Assembly (NCBI RefSeq): GCF_000612725.1
Contig: NZ_HG964454.1
Coordinates: 496,750-560,749 of the forward strand
Reading direction: 5' to 3'
DNA: 64,000 nt
Source: Mycolicibacterium austroafricanum
Lineage (GTDB): Bacteria; Actinomycetota; Actinomycetes; Mycobacteriales; Mycobacteriaceae
The notes under the pieces are model-generated. The model had not been told where the DNA came from, searched no databases, and saw only the letters and a list, made by a program, of their open reading frames with translations. A program made the position numbers and the translations under genes. This document shows, in pieces, positions 34,064-43,926 of the stretch (position 1 is the first letter of the stretch; each line of letters opens with the position of its first letter).

Positions 34064-37000
34064 ATGGTACTGACGGCGACCGTCGAGGCGCGCAACCGTC
34101 GGGTTCCTGAACGCACCGGCGAATTCAGCCCACGCCTGGCGGCGCTGGGCCGGTTCACCCTCAGACACAAGGCATTGGTGATCGGGGCATGGCTCGGTGT
34201 CGCCGTGATCCTCGCCGTCGTCTTCCCGCAACTCGAGACAGTCGTCCGTCAGCAGTCGGTACAGCTGTTGCCCAACGACGTGGCGTCGTTCATCGCGGTC
34301 GAGGAGATGGCCGCAGCGTTCGACGAGCACGGCGCCAAGACGTCGATCGTCGTGGCGATGGAAGATCCCGCCGGGCTCACTCCGCAGACGCGGCAACGTT
34401 ATGACGCCCTCGTGGCGGCCCTGCGCGCCGACGCCACCAATGTCCTGCTGGTCCAGGATTTCCTCTCCGACCCGACCACTCGCTCTCAGGTGGTCAGCGA
34501 GGACGGAAAGGCCTGGTTCCTGCCGGTAGGGATCGTCGGTACGCTCGGCGACCCGCAGGCCGCCGCATCGGTGGAAGCCGTTCGCGCCAGCGCCGATTCG
34601 GCATTCGCCGGGTCGTCGAGCACCGTCCATGTGACGGGCCCGGCGGCGACGTTCCACGATCAGATCGCCACTGCCGAGCACGACGCGCTGCTCGTCAAGG
34701 TCGCCAGCGCCGCCCTGATCGCGATCATCTTGCTGCTCGTCTACCGGTCGGTGGTCACCGCACTCCTGCCCCTACTGGTCGTCGGCGTCAGCGTGGCCGT
34801 GGCGCGCGGAGTCCTGTCCGGACTCGGTGAGGCCGGCATGCCGGTCTCCCAATTCACCGTCATCTTCCTGGTCGGCATCCTGCTGGGCGCAGGCACCGAC
34901 TACAGCGTCTTCTTCATCAGCCGATACCACGAACAGCGCCGACTCGGCACCGACCCCGAAGAGGCCATCATCTACGCGTGCGGAAGCATCGGGCGCGTCA
35001 TCCTGGCGTCGGCAGCCACCGTGGCTCTGGCGCTGGCATCCATGGTGTTCGCCCGGCTCAGCGTCTTCCAGGGCGTCGGCCCGGCATGCGCCATCGCCGT
35101 TCTCATCGGATTCCTGGCGACCGTCACGCTGCTTCCGCCGGTAATGGCGCTGGCCGCCAAGCGTGGTATCGCCGAGCCCCGCGCCGATCTGTCCCGCCGG
35201 TACTGGAACCGGATCGCCGTTACCGTGGTGCGGCGGCCAAAGCCCTTGCTGGCCGGCAGCCTGGTGGTCCTGCTCGCGCTGACCGGTGTCGCGGCCACCA
35301 TGACCATCAGCTACGACGACCGCCAAGGTCAGCCCGCCGCCACCGACAGCAATCAGGGCTACAAGTTGTTGGACCGACACTTCGCCAAAGATTCGGTCAT
35401 CACCCAATTCCTGCTCGTTCAGTCCGACACCGATATGCGCACCGCCAAGGCACTCGCCGACCTCGACCAGCTCGCCTCGCGCATCGCCCAGATGCCGGGC
35501 ATCACCCGCGTCTCCGGGGTCACCCGTCCCACCGGCGACCGCCTCGAGCAAGCTCAATTGTCCTGGCAGAACGGGCAGATCGGCGACAAGATGGCCGGCG
35601 CGGTCGCCGAGGGCCGAGCCCGCGAACACGACCTCACCAAGCTCACCGACGGAGCCGACCAGCTCGCAGCCGGGCTCGCCCAACTCGACACCACGCTGCG
35701 TCGCGCCCTCACCCCACTGTCCGGCCTGTTGTCACAAGTTCAAGACACGGGCCGCCAGCTGCAGAATGCCCGTCCCGTGATCGAGCAACTCAACACCACC
35801 GCGCCCACCGTCGATCAAGCCCTACGCAGCGGCCCCGGGCTACGACCCCTGGCCACGCAAGCCTCTGCCGCCATCGCGGCCGTCGAACCCCTCATCGCGG
35901 GCCTCAACGCGTCACCGTGGTGCGCCACCACACCACAATGCGCCCAACTGCGCGACCAAACCGGGATACTCGTGACGCTACGCCGAGGCGGATTCTTCGA
36001 TCAGGTCGCCGACCTCGGTGACCACCTCGGGCCCGACACCACGCTGTCCGGCACCCTCGCCAGCCTCCAAACCGCCGTCACCACAATGCAACAAGCGCTG
36101 GGGGTGACCGGCGATCCGGCTGACCTCGCGGGCAACATGCGTCGCCTCCAGGACGGCGTGTCCCAACTCGCCTCGGGCGGTAGGGCGCTGGCCAGCGGTG
36201 TGCACGCGTTGGCCGACAGCAACATCCAAATGCTGGGCGGCATGAGCCAGATCGCCGCCCAGTTGCAGAACTCCGCGCGGGACACCGCCGGATCCGATGC
36301 CGCCGCGGGCTTCTACCTCCCCCCGGACAGCTTCGAAAACCGCCAATTCAGCGACGTGGCACGTCAATTCGTGTCCGCCGACGGACGCACCGCCCGGTTC
36401 GCCATCACCTCGTCCCACGACCCCTTCTCCGCCGAGGCGATGGAGCTCAACGGCCGCATCATCGACACCGCCAACGCCGCCACACCCAACACCTCTCTGG
36501 CCGGTACGTCGATCTCCATCGTCGGGTTTCCGGCCCTGAACTCCGATCTGCAACAGCTGCTGTCGACCGACTTCGCCCGTCTGGGCGCGGCGACGCTGCT
36601 GGTCGTCGGCATCGTCCTGGTGCTGCTGCTGCGCGCCATCGTCGCCCCGCTCTATCTGCTGGGCACCGTGGCGCTGAACTACGCCGCCGCCCTGGGCATC
36701 GGGGTATTGGTGTTCCAGTACGGATTCGGCCAAGCCATCGCCTGGCCGGTGCCACTGTTGGCCTTCATCTTGCTCGTCGCGGTCGGCGCCGACTACAACA
36801 TGCTGCTGATCTCCCGCCTGCGCGAGGAATCCGGCCGCAGCGTGCGCGTCGGCGTGCTGCGCACCGTCGCCAGCACCGGATCCGTCATCACCTCAGCCGG
36901 AATCATCTTCGCGGTCAGCATGTTCGGTCTGATGACCGGATCGGTGCACATCATGGTCCAAGCCGGATTCATCATCGGCTGCGGGCTCCTACTGGACACG

Positions 37001-37075
37001 TTCGTCGTCCGTACCCTCACCGTGCCGGCCATCGCCACACTGTTGCGGGAGAAGAGTTGGTGGCCGCAACGGTGA
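34064..37075 (+). CDS. mmpL: MmpL-family RND transporter
   Basis: A 1003-residue RND permease. TM1 lies near residues 42-62, then a periplasmic domain, TM2-6 near 205-370, a large second loop (about 400-840) with predicted coiled coils, and TM7-12 near 850-990. GTDYSVFFISRYHE (TM4 region) and GADYNMLLISRLREE (TM10 region) carry the Asp-Tyr proton-relay pairs typical of MmpL. MmpL proteins export lipids, siderophores or drugs; no MmpS partner is encoded nearby. ATG 34064 has only a weak SD. Likely regulated by the divergent TetR. Confidence 0.92.
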   Translation: MVLTATVEARNRRVPERTGEFSPRLAALGRFTLRHKALVIGAWLGVAVILAVVFPQLETVVRQQSVQLLPNDVASFIAVEEMAAAFDEHGAKTSIVVAMEDPAGLTPQTRQRYDALVAALRADATNVLLVQDFLSDPTTRSQVVSEDGKAWFLPVGIVGTLGDPQAAASVEAVRASADSAFAGSSSTVHVTGPAATFHDQIATAEHDALLVKVASAALIAIILLLVYRSVVTALLPLLVVGVSVAVARGVLSGLGEAGMPVSQFTVIFLVGILLGAGTDYSVFFISRYHEQRRLGTDPEEAIIYACGSIGRVILASAATVALALASMVFARLSVFQGVGPACAIAVLIGFLATVTLLPPVMALAAKRGIAEPRADLSRRYWNRIAVTVVRRPKPLLAGSLVVLLALTGVAATMTISYDDRQGQPAATDSNQGYKLLDRHFAKDSVITQFLLVQSDTDMRTAKALADLDQLASRIAQMPGITRVSGVTRPTGDRLEQAQLSWQNGQIGDKMAGAVAEGRAREHDLTKLTDGADQLAAGLAQLDTTLRRALTPLSGLLSQVQDTGRQLQNARPVIEQLNTTAPTVDQALRSGPGLRPLATQASAAIAAVEPLIAGLNASPWCATTPQCAQLRDQTGILVTLRRGGFFDQVADLGDHLGPDTTLSGTLASLQTAVTTMQQALGVTGDPADLAGNMRRLQDGVSQLASGGRALASGVHALADSNIQMLGGMSQIAAQLQNSARDTAGSDAAAGFYLPPDSFENRQFSDVARQFVSADGRTARFAITSSHDPFSAEAMELNGRIIDTANAATPNTSLAGTSISIVGFPALNSDLQQLLSTDFARLGAATLLVVGIVLVLLLRAIVAPLYLLGTVALNYAAALGIGVLVFQYGFGQAIAWPVPLLAFILLVAVGADYNMLLISRLREESGRSVRVGVLRTVASTGSVITSAGIIFAVSMFGLMTGSVHIMVQAGFIIGCGLLLDTFVVRTLTVPAIATLLREKSWWPQR

Positions 37076-37271
37076 CCGCGACTCCCCCGCTGCGGCCAGC
37101 GACCAGCGGGGTCCGCGAGACACAGGTTGACAGGTAGACATGACGCGGGACACACCTTGTCCCATCTGCCGAGAACGGTCCGGCAAGGCGTCATGATTGC
37201 GCGTGAAGGTAGACAGCCGCTGCCGGAACAGGCCGGTGGCTCGTTCTCGGACCGAACGACAGGAGCTTGTT

Positions 37272-38102
37272 GTGTCCACTATGCCCACCAAGTCCTCACC
37301 TCAACTCACGCGCTATGCCGGACGTCGTGTCCTCGTCACCGGCGGCGGCTCGGGCATCGGGCAGGCGTGCGTGCTGCGCGTTCTCGCCGAGGGCGGCCGG
37401 GTGGTGGCCGCCGACATCAGCGCCGACGGTCTCGCCGACACCGTGAAGAAGGCCGGTGAGCTCGGCGCCGGTCTGTCCACGGTCGCGATGGACGTCGGTG
37501 ACGAGCCATCGGTCGCCAGCGGGGTGGCCGAGGCGATCTCCACGTTGGGTGGGCTGGACACGCTGGTCAACGCCGCCGGCATCCTGCGATCGGCACACCT
37601 GGCGGATACCACGCTGGCCGACTTCGAGCAGGTGCTGCGGATCAACCTCATCGGGACGTTCCTGGTGACCCGCGAGGCGATCGCGGCGCTGCGAGACGGC
37701 AACGAACCCGCGGTGGTCAACTTCAGCTCCACCTCGGCGCACTTCGCCCACCCGTACATGGCGGCCTACGCCGCGTCAAAGGGTGGGGTGCTGGCGATGA
37801 CGCACGCGTGGGCCCTGGAGTTCGCCAAAGCCGGCATCCGGTTCAATTGTGTTCAGCCGGGCTCGATTTCGTCGGGGATGACCGACGGCACCGGCGCGTC
37901 ACGTCAGAGCATCGGGCCCGGTCTGCCCGAGGACGCCGACTACACGCTGTTCGCCAAGGTCGCACCGGTGCTTCCGCTCGACGGCGGCGCGATCTTCGCC
38001 CAACCTGATGCGGTGGCCGGTGTGGTCGCAATGCTCGGCAGTCGCGATGCGTACTTCATCACCGGAACCGAGGTCCGGATCGACGGTGGTTCCCACATGT
38101 AG
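37272..38102 (+). CDS. SDR-family oxidoreductase
   Basis: A 276-residue short-chain dehydrogenase with cofactor motif TGGGSGIG, NAAG, the catalytic Ser in NFSSTSAHF, and YAASKG (Tyr-x-x-x-Lys). It ends with VRIDGGSHM, typical of the family. GTG 37272 is chosen because AGGAG lies 6 nt upstream; ATG 37281 is possible. The substrate is not evident. It lies 196 nt after mmpL and may share its transcript. Confidence 0.88.
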   Translation: MSTMPTKSSPQLTRYAGRRVLVTGGGSGIGQACVLRVLAEGGRVVAADISADGLADTVKKAGELGAGLSTVAMDVGDEPSVASGVAEAISTLGGLDTLVNAAGILRSAHLADTTLADFEQVLRINLIGTFLVTREAIAALRDGNEPAVVNFSSTSAHFAHPYMAAYAASKGGVLAMTHAWALEFAKAGIRFNCVQPGSISSGMTDGTGASRQSIGPGLPEDADYTLFAKVAPVLPLDGGAIFAQPDAVAGVVAMLGSRDAYFITGTEVRIDGGSHM

Positions 38103-38254
38103 TGGACAGCCTGCACGAGGTGTCTGTCTCAAAAAAGGGGTGCAACGATGAGAATCCGAGGAGCGTCGGCGTCCCGCACCACGAGCGCGCATGCTGCACC
38201 ACGACACACCGCACTACGCTGGCAATTCGCGCACGCTCAGGGCTCAATGAACGT

Positions 38255-38482
38255 GTGAGTGATGTCGTCTCCGTGCACGTGAAGCCGGGCAGCAAGAAGG
38301 GACCGCTGGTCGAAACCGGACCCGACGGAGAGCTGACGGTCTACGTGCGCGAGCGTGCCGTCGACGGCAAGGCCAACGCCGCGGTGATCCGGGTGCTCGC
38401 CGAGCACTTCGGGGTGCCGCGCAGCCGGGTGGAATTGACCGGCGGCGCGTCGTCCCGGATCAAGAGGTTCCGTATCGGGTGA
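38255..38482 (+). CDS. DUF167 (YggU-like) protein
   Basis: A 75-residue protein with the DUF167 pattern: VHVKPGSKKG, VRERAVDGKANAAVIRVLAEHFGVPRS (split here as two short blocks) and the terminal GASSRIKRF. The family is small and widely conserved; its function is not established. GTG 38255 gives the usual length; upstream frame (to 38102) overlaps only the SDR stop and looks non-coding. Confidence 0.85.
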   Translation: MSDVVSVHVKPGSKKGPLVETGPDGELTVYVRERAVDGKANAAVIRVLAEHFGVPRSRVELTGGASSRIKRFRIG

Positions 38483-38494
38483 GCTGGCCGGCGA

Positions 38495-38552
38495 CGAGCG
38501 TGCGCTGAATCGAGGAAATACACGGCGTGGCGCCCGCAGACACGCACGCTCG
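38495..38552. terminator. Intergenic hairpin between convergent genes
   Basis: CGAGCGTGCG (38495-38504) pairs with CGCACGCTCG (38543-38552) around a 38-nt loop. It lies between the DUF167 gene and livF, which face each other. No T-tract follows; a bidirectional role in ending transcripts is possible. Confidence 0.35.
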
Positions 38553-38594
38553 CGCCCAAGGAAGGGGGCAAGGGCAGGTGGGCAGGAAAACCGC

Positions 38595-39356
38595 TTAGGC
38601 CACGCCCAGGTAGGCGGCGCGGATGCTCTTGTCGGACAACAACTCCCGCGCGTTGCCGGTCCGGGTGACCTCTCCGGTCTCCAGGATGTAGGCCCGGTCC
38701 GAGCGGGTCAGCGCCTGCTGAGCGTTCTGCTCGACCAGCAGCACCGTGGTGCCCGCGGCGTTGATCTCGGCGATGATCCGGAAGATCTGCGAGATCACCA
38801 TCGGCGCCAGCCCCATCGACGGTTCGTCGAGGAGCAGCACCTTGGGCCGCGCCATCAGCGCGCGCCCGATGGCCAGCATCTGCTGCTCACCGCCGGAGAG
38901 CGTGCCGCCGACCTGGTTCCTGCGTTCGGCCAGTCGCGGGAAGGTCTCCAGCACCCAGTCCAGGCGCTCGTCGTGCTCCGCCTTCGACGGGAACTTGCGC
39001 CCGTAGCAGCCCATCTCGAGGTTCTCGACGATGGTCATGCCGGGAAAGACGCCGCGACCCTCCGGCGCCTGGATCAGGCCGTCGGCCACCCGTTTGTGTG
39101 CCTTCACCCGGCTGATGTCCTTGCCGTCGAACCATACCGAGCCCGAGGACAGCGGCAGGAGTCCCGAGATTGCGCGCATCATCGTGGTCTTGCCCGCACC
39201 GTTGGAGCCGAGCAACGTCACCAGCTCGCCCTCGTGCACCGTCAGCGACACCGAGTGCAGCGCCTTGATCCGCCCGTAGTGCACGACGACGTCGCGCACC
39301 TCCAACAGGACCGGCCGGGGATCAGGCTGGCCCGCAACGGTTTCAGGTGAGCTCAT
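38595..39356 (-). CDS. livF: Branched-chain amino acid ABC transporter ATPase LivF
   Basis: A 253-residue ABC ATPase with Walker A GSNGAGKTT, signature LSGGEQQ, Walker B LLLDEPSMGL and switch LLVEQNAQQAL. QAPEGRGVFPGMT is diagnostic of the LivF branch. ATG 39356 lies 14 nt inside the LivG gene. It is the last gene of livJHMGF. Confidence 0.92.
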   Translation of the reverse strand: MSSPETVAGQPDPRPVLLEVRDVVVHYGRIKALHSVSLTVHEGELVTLLGSNGAGKTTMMRAISGLLPLSSGSVWFDGKDISRVKAHKRVADGLIQAPEGRGVFPGMTIVENLEMGCYGRKFPSKAEHDERLDWVLETFPRLAERRNQVGGTLSGGEQQMLAIGRALMARPKVLLLDEPSMGLAPMVISQIFRIIAEINAAGTTVLLVEQNAQQALTRSDRAYILETGEVTRTGNARELLSDKSIRAAYLGVA

Positions 39357-40224
39357 CGTCTGGCACTCCCAGGTAGGCGGCGATGACCTTGGGGTCCTCG
39401 CGGATTTCTGCCGGCAGCCCGTCGGCGATCTTGCGGCCGAACTCCAGCACCACGATGCGGTCGGTCACGCCCATCACCAGCCGCATGTCGTGCTCGATGA
39501 GCAGCACGGTGTAACCGTCGTCGCGGATCTTGCGGATGAGCTCGATCAGCGCCGACTTCTCGCTCGGGTTGAAGCCGGCGGCCGGCTCGTCGAGGCACAG
39601 CAGCTTGGGTTCGGTGGCCAGTGCGCGCGCGATCTCCAGCCTGCGCTGGTCGCCGTACGACAGATTCTTGGCCTTCTCCTCGCCGCGGTGCGCGATACCC
39701 ACGAAGTGCAGCAATGCAGCCGATCTCTCGATCGCCGAACGTTCCTCACGCCGGTGTCGTGGTGAGCGGATCAGCGCGCCGGGCACCGACGTGTGATGCC
39801 GGGCGTCGGTGCCCACCATCACGTTCTCCAGCGCGGTCATCTCCCCGAACAACCGGATGTTCTGGAACGTGCGCGCGATGCCCAGGCGGGTGATCTGGTG
39901 CCGTTTGATGCGCCCGATCGGAGCGCCGTCGAACGTGACGATGCCCGAGGTGGGCCGGTAGACACCGGTGATCGCGTTGAAGCACGTGGTCTTGCCCGCA
40001 CCGTTGGGCCCGATGAGGCCCAGGATCTCGCCGCGGCGGATGTTGAACGTCACCGCGTCCAGCGCCGTCAGGCCGCCGAACTTGACGGTCAGATCCGTGG
40101 TCTGCAGCAGGACTTCGCCCTCTTCGGCTTGGATCTCGCGATGCACGCCGGCGATGTCGGCCACACTGTCTTCGAAGTTCTCCAGGGCCGTCTCTGCCGT
40201 TGCGTCGTTGTCGGGAGCGGTCAT
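39343..40224 (-). CDS. livG: Branched-chain amino acid ABC transporter ATPase LivG
   Basis: A 293-residue ABC ATPase with Walker A GPNGAGKTT, signature LSYGDQRRLE (LivG-type, not LSGGQ) and Walker B LLCLDEPAAGFNP. The N-terminus has about 40 extra acidic residues before the ATPase core (MTAPDNDATAETALENFEDS...), which is unusual and of unknown use. ATG 40224 overlaps the LivM stop (ATGA). Confidence 0.92.
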   Translation of the reverse strand: MTAPDNDATAETALENFEDSVADIAGVHREIQAEEGEVLLQTTDLTVKFGGLTALDAVTFNIRRGEILGLIGPNGAGKTTCFNAITGVYRPTSGIVTFDGAPIGRIKRHQITRLGIARTFQNIRLFGEMTALENVMVGTDARHHTSVPGALIRSPRHRREERSAIERSAALLHFVGIAHRGEEKAKNLSYGDQRRLEIARALATEPKLLCLDEPAAGFNPSEKSALIELIRKIRDDGYTVLLIEHDMRLVMGVTDRIVVLEFGRKIADGLPAEIREDPKVIAAYLGVPDDELT

Positions 40225-41396
40225 TTCGCCGGCTCCGTATCGGTCGGCTGCGCCCGCAGCAGTTTGCGGGCGGCCCTGGCGTAGGTGAGCAGGTGCTGAC
40301 GCGCCGGGAACAGGCCCTGGGGGCGGAAGATCATCAGCACCACCAGTGCGAGTCCGAAGAACAGGTACTTCAGGTTGCCCATGTCGATGCCGAGGAAGTG
40401 CACCCCGAGCAGGCGGTTCGGCAGGTACACGATGATGAACGCGCCGAGGATCACGCCCAGCTTGTTGCCCTGCCCGCCCAGCACCACCGCGCACAGGAAC
40501 AGCATCGAGTTGATGATGTTGAACGTCGGCGGGGCCACGTACTGCACCTGTCCGGCATACAGCGCACCCGAGAGTCCGCCGATCGCCGCGCCGATGGTGA
40601 AGGCCCACAGCTTGAACTTGAATGCGTTGACCCCCATCACCTCTGCGGCGTCCTCGTCCTCGCGGACGGCGATCCAGGCCCGTCCGACACGGCTGCGTTC
40701 GAGGTTGCCGACGAGAAGCAGGATGCCGACGATCAGGATCAGCCCCAGCCAGAACCACCAGGTGCCGTAGTTGGCGTCGCCACCCGAATTCGACACGGAG
40801 AACACCCCTTCGGGATGCTGGTCGCTCTCCAGGAAGTGCGGGAAGGCCACCTCGTTGAGGCCGCGTGGACCGTTGGTGATGTCGGCCAGATTGTCGGCCA
40901 GCAGCCGGATGATCTCGCCGAAGCCGAGCGTGACGATCGCCAGGTAGTCGCCGCGCAGTCGCAGCGTCGGGGTGCCGAGGATCAGGCCGCTCAGCGCAGT
41001 CACCGCCATGGCCAGCGGCACACAGGACAGCCACGCCCACGGCGTGCTGAAGAACCCGGTGGGCCCCAACTTGTTCCACGGACTCTCCGGGCTGGTCAGC
41101 AACGCCACGGTGTAGGCGCCGACGGCGTAGAAGCCCACGTAACCGAGGTCGAGCAGACCCGCCTGCCCGACGACGACGTTGAGGCCGATCGCGATGATCG
41201 CGACCATCGCGAACTGAGCCATGGTGCCGCCGAAACTGATTCCCGGTGTGTCGATGAATCCCGGTGTGAACAGCGGGGACAACGCGATCCCGGCGAACAG
41301 GATGATCCCGAACACCCATTTCTGAGCGCGGGTCAGACCGTCCCACCAGTCCATCACGCGGGCCCAGACCGCGCCCGCCTTCTCGACAGTGCTCAT
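40221..41396 (-). CDS. livM: Branched-chain amino acid ABC transporter permease LivM
   Basis: A 391-residue membrane protein with about nine membrane segments. The family block GLNVVVGQAGLLDLGYVGFYAVGAY (split by position, about residues 68-92) and the EAA-type loop (AWIAVREDEDAAEVMGVNAFKFK) are clear. It forms the channel with LivH. ATG 41396 overlaps the LivH stop by four bases. Confidence 0.92.
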   Translation of the reverse strand: MSTVEKAGAVWARVMDWWDGLTRAQKWVFGIILFAGIALSPLFTPGFIDTPGISFGGTMAQFAMVAIIAIGLNVVVGQAGLLDLGYVGFYAVGAYTVALLTSPESPWNKLGPTGFFSTPWAWLSCVPLAMAVTALSGLILGTPTLRLRGDYLAIVTLGFGEIIRLLADNLADITNGPRGLNEVAFPHFLESDQHPEGVFSVSNSGGDANYGTWWFWLGLILIVGILLLVGNLERSRVGRAWIAVREDEDAAEVMGVNAFKFKLWAFTIGAAIGGLSGALYAGQVQYVAPPTFNIINSMLFLCAVVLGGQGNKLGVILGAFIIVYLPNRLLGVHFLGIDMGNLKYLFFGLALVVLMIFRPQGLFPARQHLLTYARAARKLLRAQPTDTEPAK

Positions 41397-42403
41397 GCGC
41401 GTGCCTTTCCGAGGCTCTCGCCGAGTATCCCGGTCGGGCGGACCAGCAGCACCAGCACCAGCAGCACGAACGCCACCACGTCACGCCACTGCGTACCGAA
41501 CACGGCCTGCCCGTAGTTCTCCATCACGCCCAGCAGCAGGCCACCCAGCAGCGCACCGCGCAGGTTGCCGATCCCGCCGAGCACCGCCGCCGAGAACGCC
41601 TTGATGCCCAACAGGAATCCGCCCGAGTAGATGATCCCCTGCGGCACCTTGAGGGTGTACAGCAGCGCCGCCGCACCGGCCAGCAGCCCGCCGATCAGGA
41701 ACGTCGTCATGATGATCCGCTCCCGTGACACCCCCATCAGGGTCGCCGTCGTCGGATCCTGCGCGACGGCGCGGATACCGCGCCCGAACTTGGTGCGGTT
41801 GATCGCGATGTCTGTGAGCACGGCGAGCACCAGCGCCGAGGCGACGATGACGATGGTGATGTTCGAGATCGCGACCCCGAAGAACTCGAACTGGGTCTTG
41901 GGCTGCACCAGCACGATCGGCTGCTGCGCGTTCGGCCCGCCGTAGCCGGGTATCAGCTTCGGCAGGATGAACAGCACGAACTGCTGCAGCACGAACGACA
42001 TGCCGATCGCGGTGATCAGGAACGTCAACGACCGCGCGTTGCGTTTCCGCAGCGGGCGGTAGGCGACGAACTCCAGTCCCACCGCCGCGCCGCCGGACAC
42101 GAGCATCGCGAACAGCATCGCGATGCCCAGGTACAGCACCGTGAGCGCCACGCCCTTGCTGTAGGCGTTTCCGCTCGGGGTGAACCCCAGGATGATGTCG
42201 AGCGCGAAGTACGCCCCGAACATGCCGAGCATGAAGATCTCGGAGTGGGCGAAGTTGATCAGTCGCAGCACGCCGAAGACGAGGGTGTACCCGACAGCGA
42301 CCAGGGCGTAGATCGCTCCCCACGACAGGCCGTCGATCGTCAACTGCCAGAAACTGTCGACCAGTGCTCCGACATTGAAGTTGATGTTTGCGGCCAGGTT
42401 CAT
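41393..42403 (-). CDS. livH: Branched-chain amino acid ABC transporter permease LivH
   Basis: A 336-residue permease with about eight membrane segments. Family motifs include GAIYALVAVGYTLVFGVLRLINFAHSE (near 30-56), the EAA-type region (RAVAQDPTTATLMGVSRERI) and the C-terminal GGLLLGVMENY. An internal loop around residues 85-105 is somewhat longer than in E. coli. It is separated from livJ by 102 nt containing a strong hairpin. Confidence 0.92.
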   Translation of the reverse strand: MNLAANINFNVGALVDSFWQLTIDGLSWGAIYALVAVGYTLVFGVLRLINFAHSEIFMLGMFGAYFALDIILGFTPSGNAYSKGVALTVLYLGIAMLFAMLVSGGAAVGLEFVAYRPLRKRNARSLTFLITAIGMSFVLQQFVLFILPKLIPGYGGPNAQQPIVLVQPKTQFEFFGVAISNITIVIVASALVLAVLTDIAINRTKFGRGIRAVAQDPTTATLMGVSRERIIMTTFLIGGLLAGAAALLYTLKVPQGIIYSGGFLLGIKAFSAAVLGGIGNLRGALLGGLLLGVMENYGQAVFGTQWRDVVAFVLLVLVLLVRPTGILGESLGKARA

Positions 42404-42459
42404 CCGGTGGCGAACTCCTTAACGGACGATCGACGGGATCAGACGATGCGATGGTGCGA

Positions 42460-42494
42460 AAACGCGTCCGAGCCAACAGCTCTCGGACGCGTTT
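42460..42494 (-). terminator. Hairpin between livJ and livH (attenuator-like)
   Basis: AAACGCGTCCGAG (42460-42472) and CTCGGACGCGTTT (42482-42494) form a perfect 13-bp stem with a 9-nt loop. On the minus-strand transcript it directly follows livJ and ends in a run of U residues (from the AAA arm). Partial termination would give more LivJ than membrane components. Confidence 0.6.
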
Positions 42495-42505
42495 CGCCTC
42501 AGCGG

Positions 42506-43717
42506 TTACTGGACGTCGTAGATCCAGATGAGGGTGGTGGTGAGCTCTCCTTCCGGAGTCCACTGGTACTCACGAGCCACGCCCTGCCCCTTGTAGTTGC
42601 GGACGAAGTCGAGCAGCGCCGGCCGGGTGATCGCACCGGAGTCGATGCCCTTGACCAGGATGGTGCCCAGGTCGTAGCCCTCGGCGCTGTAGGTGCCGGG
42701 TTCCTGGTTGAACTTCGCCGTGTACTCCTCGGCGAACGAACCGGTCGCCGGGCCGCACGGGCACGCCAGTACCGCACCCTTGGAGGATTCACCGGCCTGC
42801 TTGACGAACTCGGGATCCTTGGTGCCGTCGGCGCTGGCGAAGGTGCCTTCGAAACCGCCGTCCCTGAGCTGCTGAACGAACGGCGCAGCCTCGGCGTAGT
42901 ACCCGCTGAAGAACACCGAGTCGGGGGCGGCGCCGTTGATCTGGGTCACGGCGGCGGAGAAGTCCTTGTCACCCTTCTTCACCGAGATGTTGCACGCCGA
43001 GTCGGCGACGGGGCCGAGGGTCTCGCGGACGGCCTGGCCGAGGCCCAGGCCGTAGTCCGTGCTGTCGTCGACGACACAGACCTTCTTGTGACCGAGGGTG
43101 TTCTTCAGGTAGTTGGCGACCGACGGGCCCTGCACGCCGTCGTTGGCCAGCCCGCGGAAGAAGGTTTTCCAGCCGTTCTCCGACAACGTCACGTTGGTCG
43201 CCGATGCGGTGGTGGCGACGAGGCCGGCCTGGTCGAAGACACCGCCGGTGGCCTTAGTCTCGCCGGAGAAGGCGGGCCCGACGAGGCCGATCGTGTACTG
43301 GTCGTCGACGATCTGCGGCGCGATGGCGGTGGCCTTCTGCGGGTCGCCTTCGGTGTCGAACGGCTTGAGCTGCACCTGGCAGCCCGGGTTGGCGGCGTTG
43401 TGCTTGTCGATGGCCAACTGCACACCGTTCTTGATGTTGATGCCGAGCGCCGCGTCGGGCCCGTTGAGCGCACCGGCCATCGCGATGGACACCGGCGGGC
43501 AGGTGGCCTTGCCGTCGCCGGCCGGGTCAGCGGGCGCGGCGCCCGTGCTGGCGGCGACTTCGGCACCGTTCTCGTCGATCTGCACCTTCTCGACGATCTT
43601 CAGATTCGTCTGCGCTGCTTCCTCTTCAGGCGTGGACTGGCTGCAGCCGGCGATCGCCAGCACAGTCAATCCGGCCGTACCGAGTGCAAATGCCTTGCGT
43701 GCTACGCGACCGCGCAC
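42506..43717 (-). CDS. livJ: Branched-chain amino acid-binding lipoprotein LivJ
   Basis: A 403-residue periplasmic-binding protein of the Leu/Ile/Val type I fold, with lipoprotein signal and lipobox LAIAGC (Cys25). Core motifs such as GALNGPDAALGINIKNGVQLA and VGPAFSGET are recognisable. GTG 43717 follows GGAGGTGAG, a strong SD. First gene of the liv operon. The 209-bp region upstream of it shows no gene. Confidence 0.9.
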   Translation of the reverse strand: MRGRVARKAFALGTAGLTVLAIAGCSQSTPEEEAAQTNLKIVEKVQIDENGAEVAASTGAAPADPAGDGKATCPPVSIAMAGALNGPDAALGINIKNGVQLAIDKHNAANPGCQVQLKPFDTEGDPQKATAIAPQIVDDQYTIGLVGPAFSGETKATGGVFDQAGLVATTASATNVTLSENGWKTFFRGLANDGVQGPSVANYLKNTLGHKKVCVVDDSTDYGLGLGQAVRETLGPVADSACNISVKKGDKDFSAAVTQINGAAPDSVFFSGYYAEAAPFVQQLRDGGFEGTFASADGTKDPEFVKQAGESSKGAVLACPCGPATGSFAEEYTAKFNQEPGTYSAEGYDLGTILVKGIDSGAITRPALLDFVRNYKGQGVAREYQWTPEGELTTTLIWIYDVQ

Positions 43718-43926
43718 GTCTCACCTCCGGTTCAGTTTTCGCTCGGCACCGTCGAGCGGCCGTCTGTGGCAGACGACGACACGGCGGCGATGCTTCGCGA
43801 CGACCATAACCAACGCACCGCCGCGGTGCGTGCTGTTGGAAAACGCGTCGCGTCGATAAACCGGATGAACCTGTAAAAAGTCGGCCGCGGAAACGCAGTC
43901 TTAACCGGCGGTGCCGCGCCGATCCT

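Noticed and set aside
40200..41516. 438-residue plus-strand ORF opposite livM
   Set aside because: Antisense shadow of livM, with low-complexity Gln/His/Arg content.
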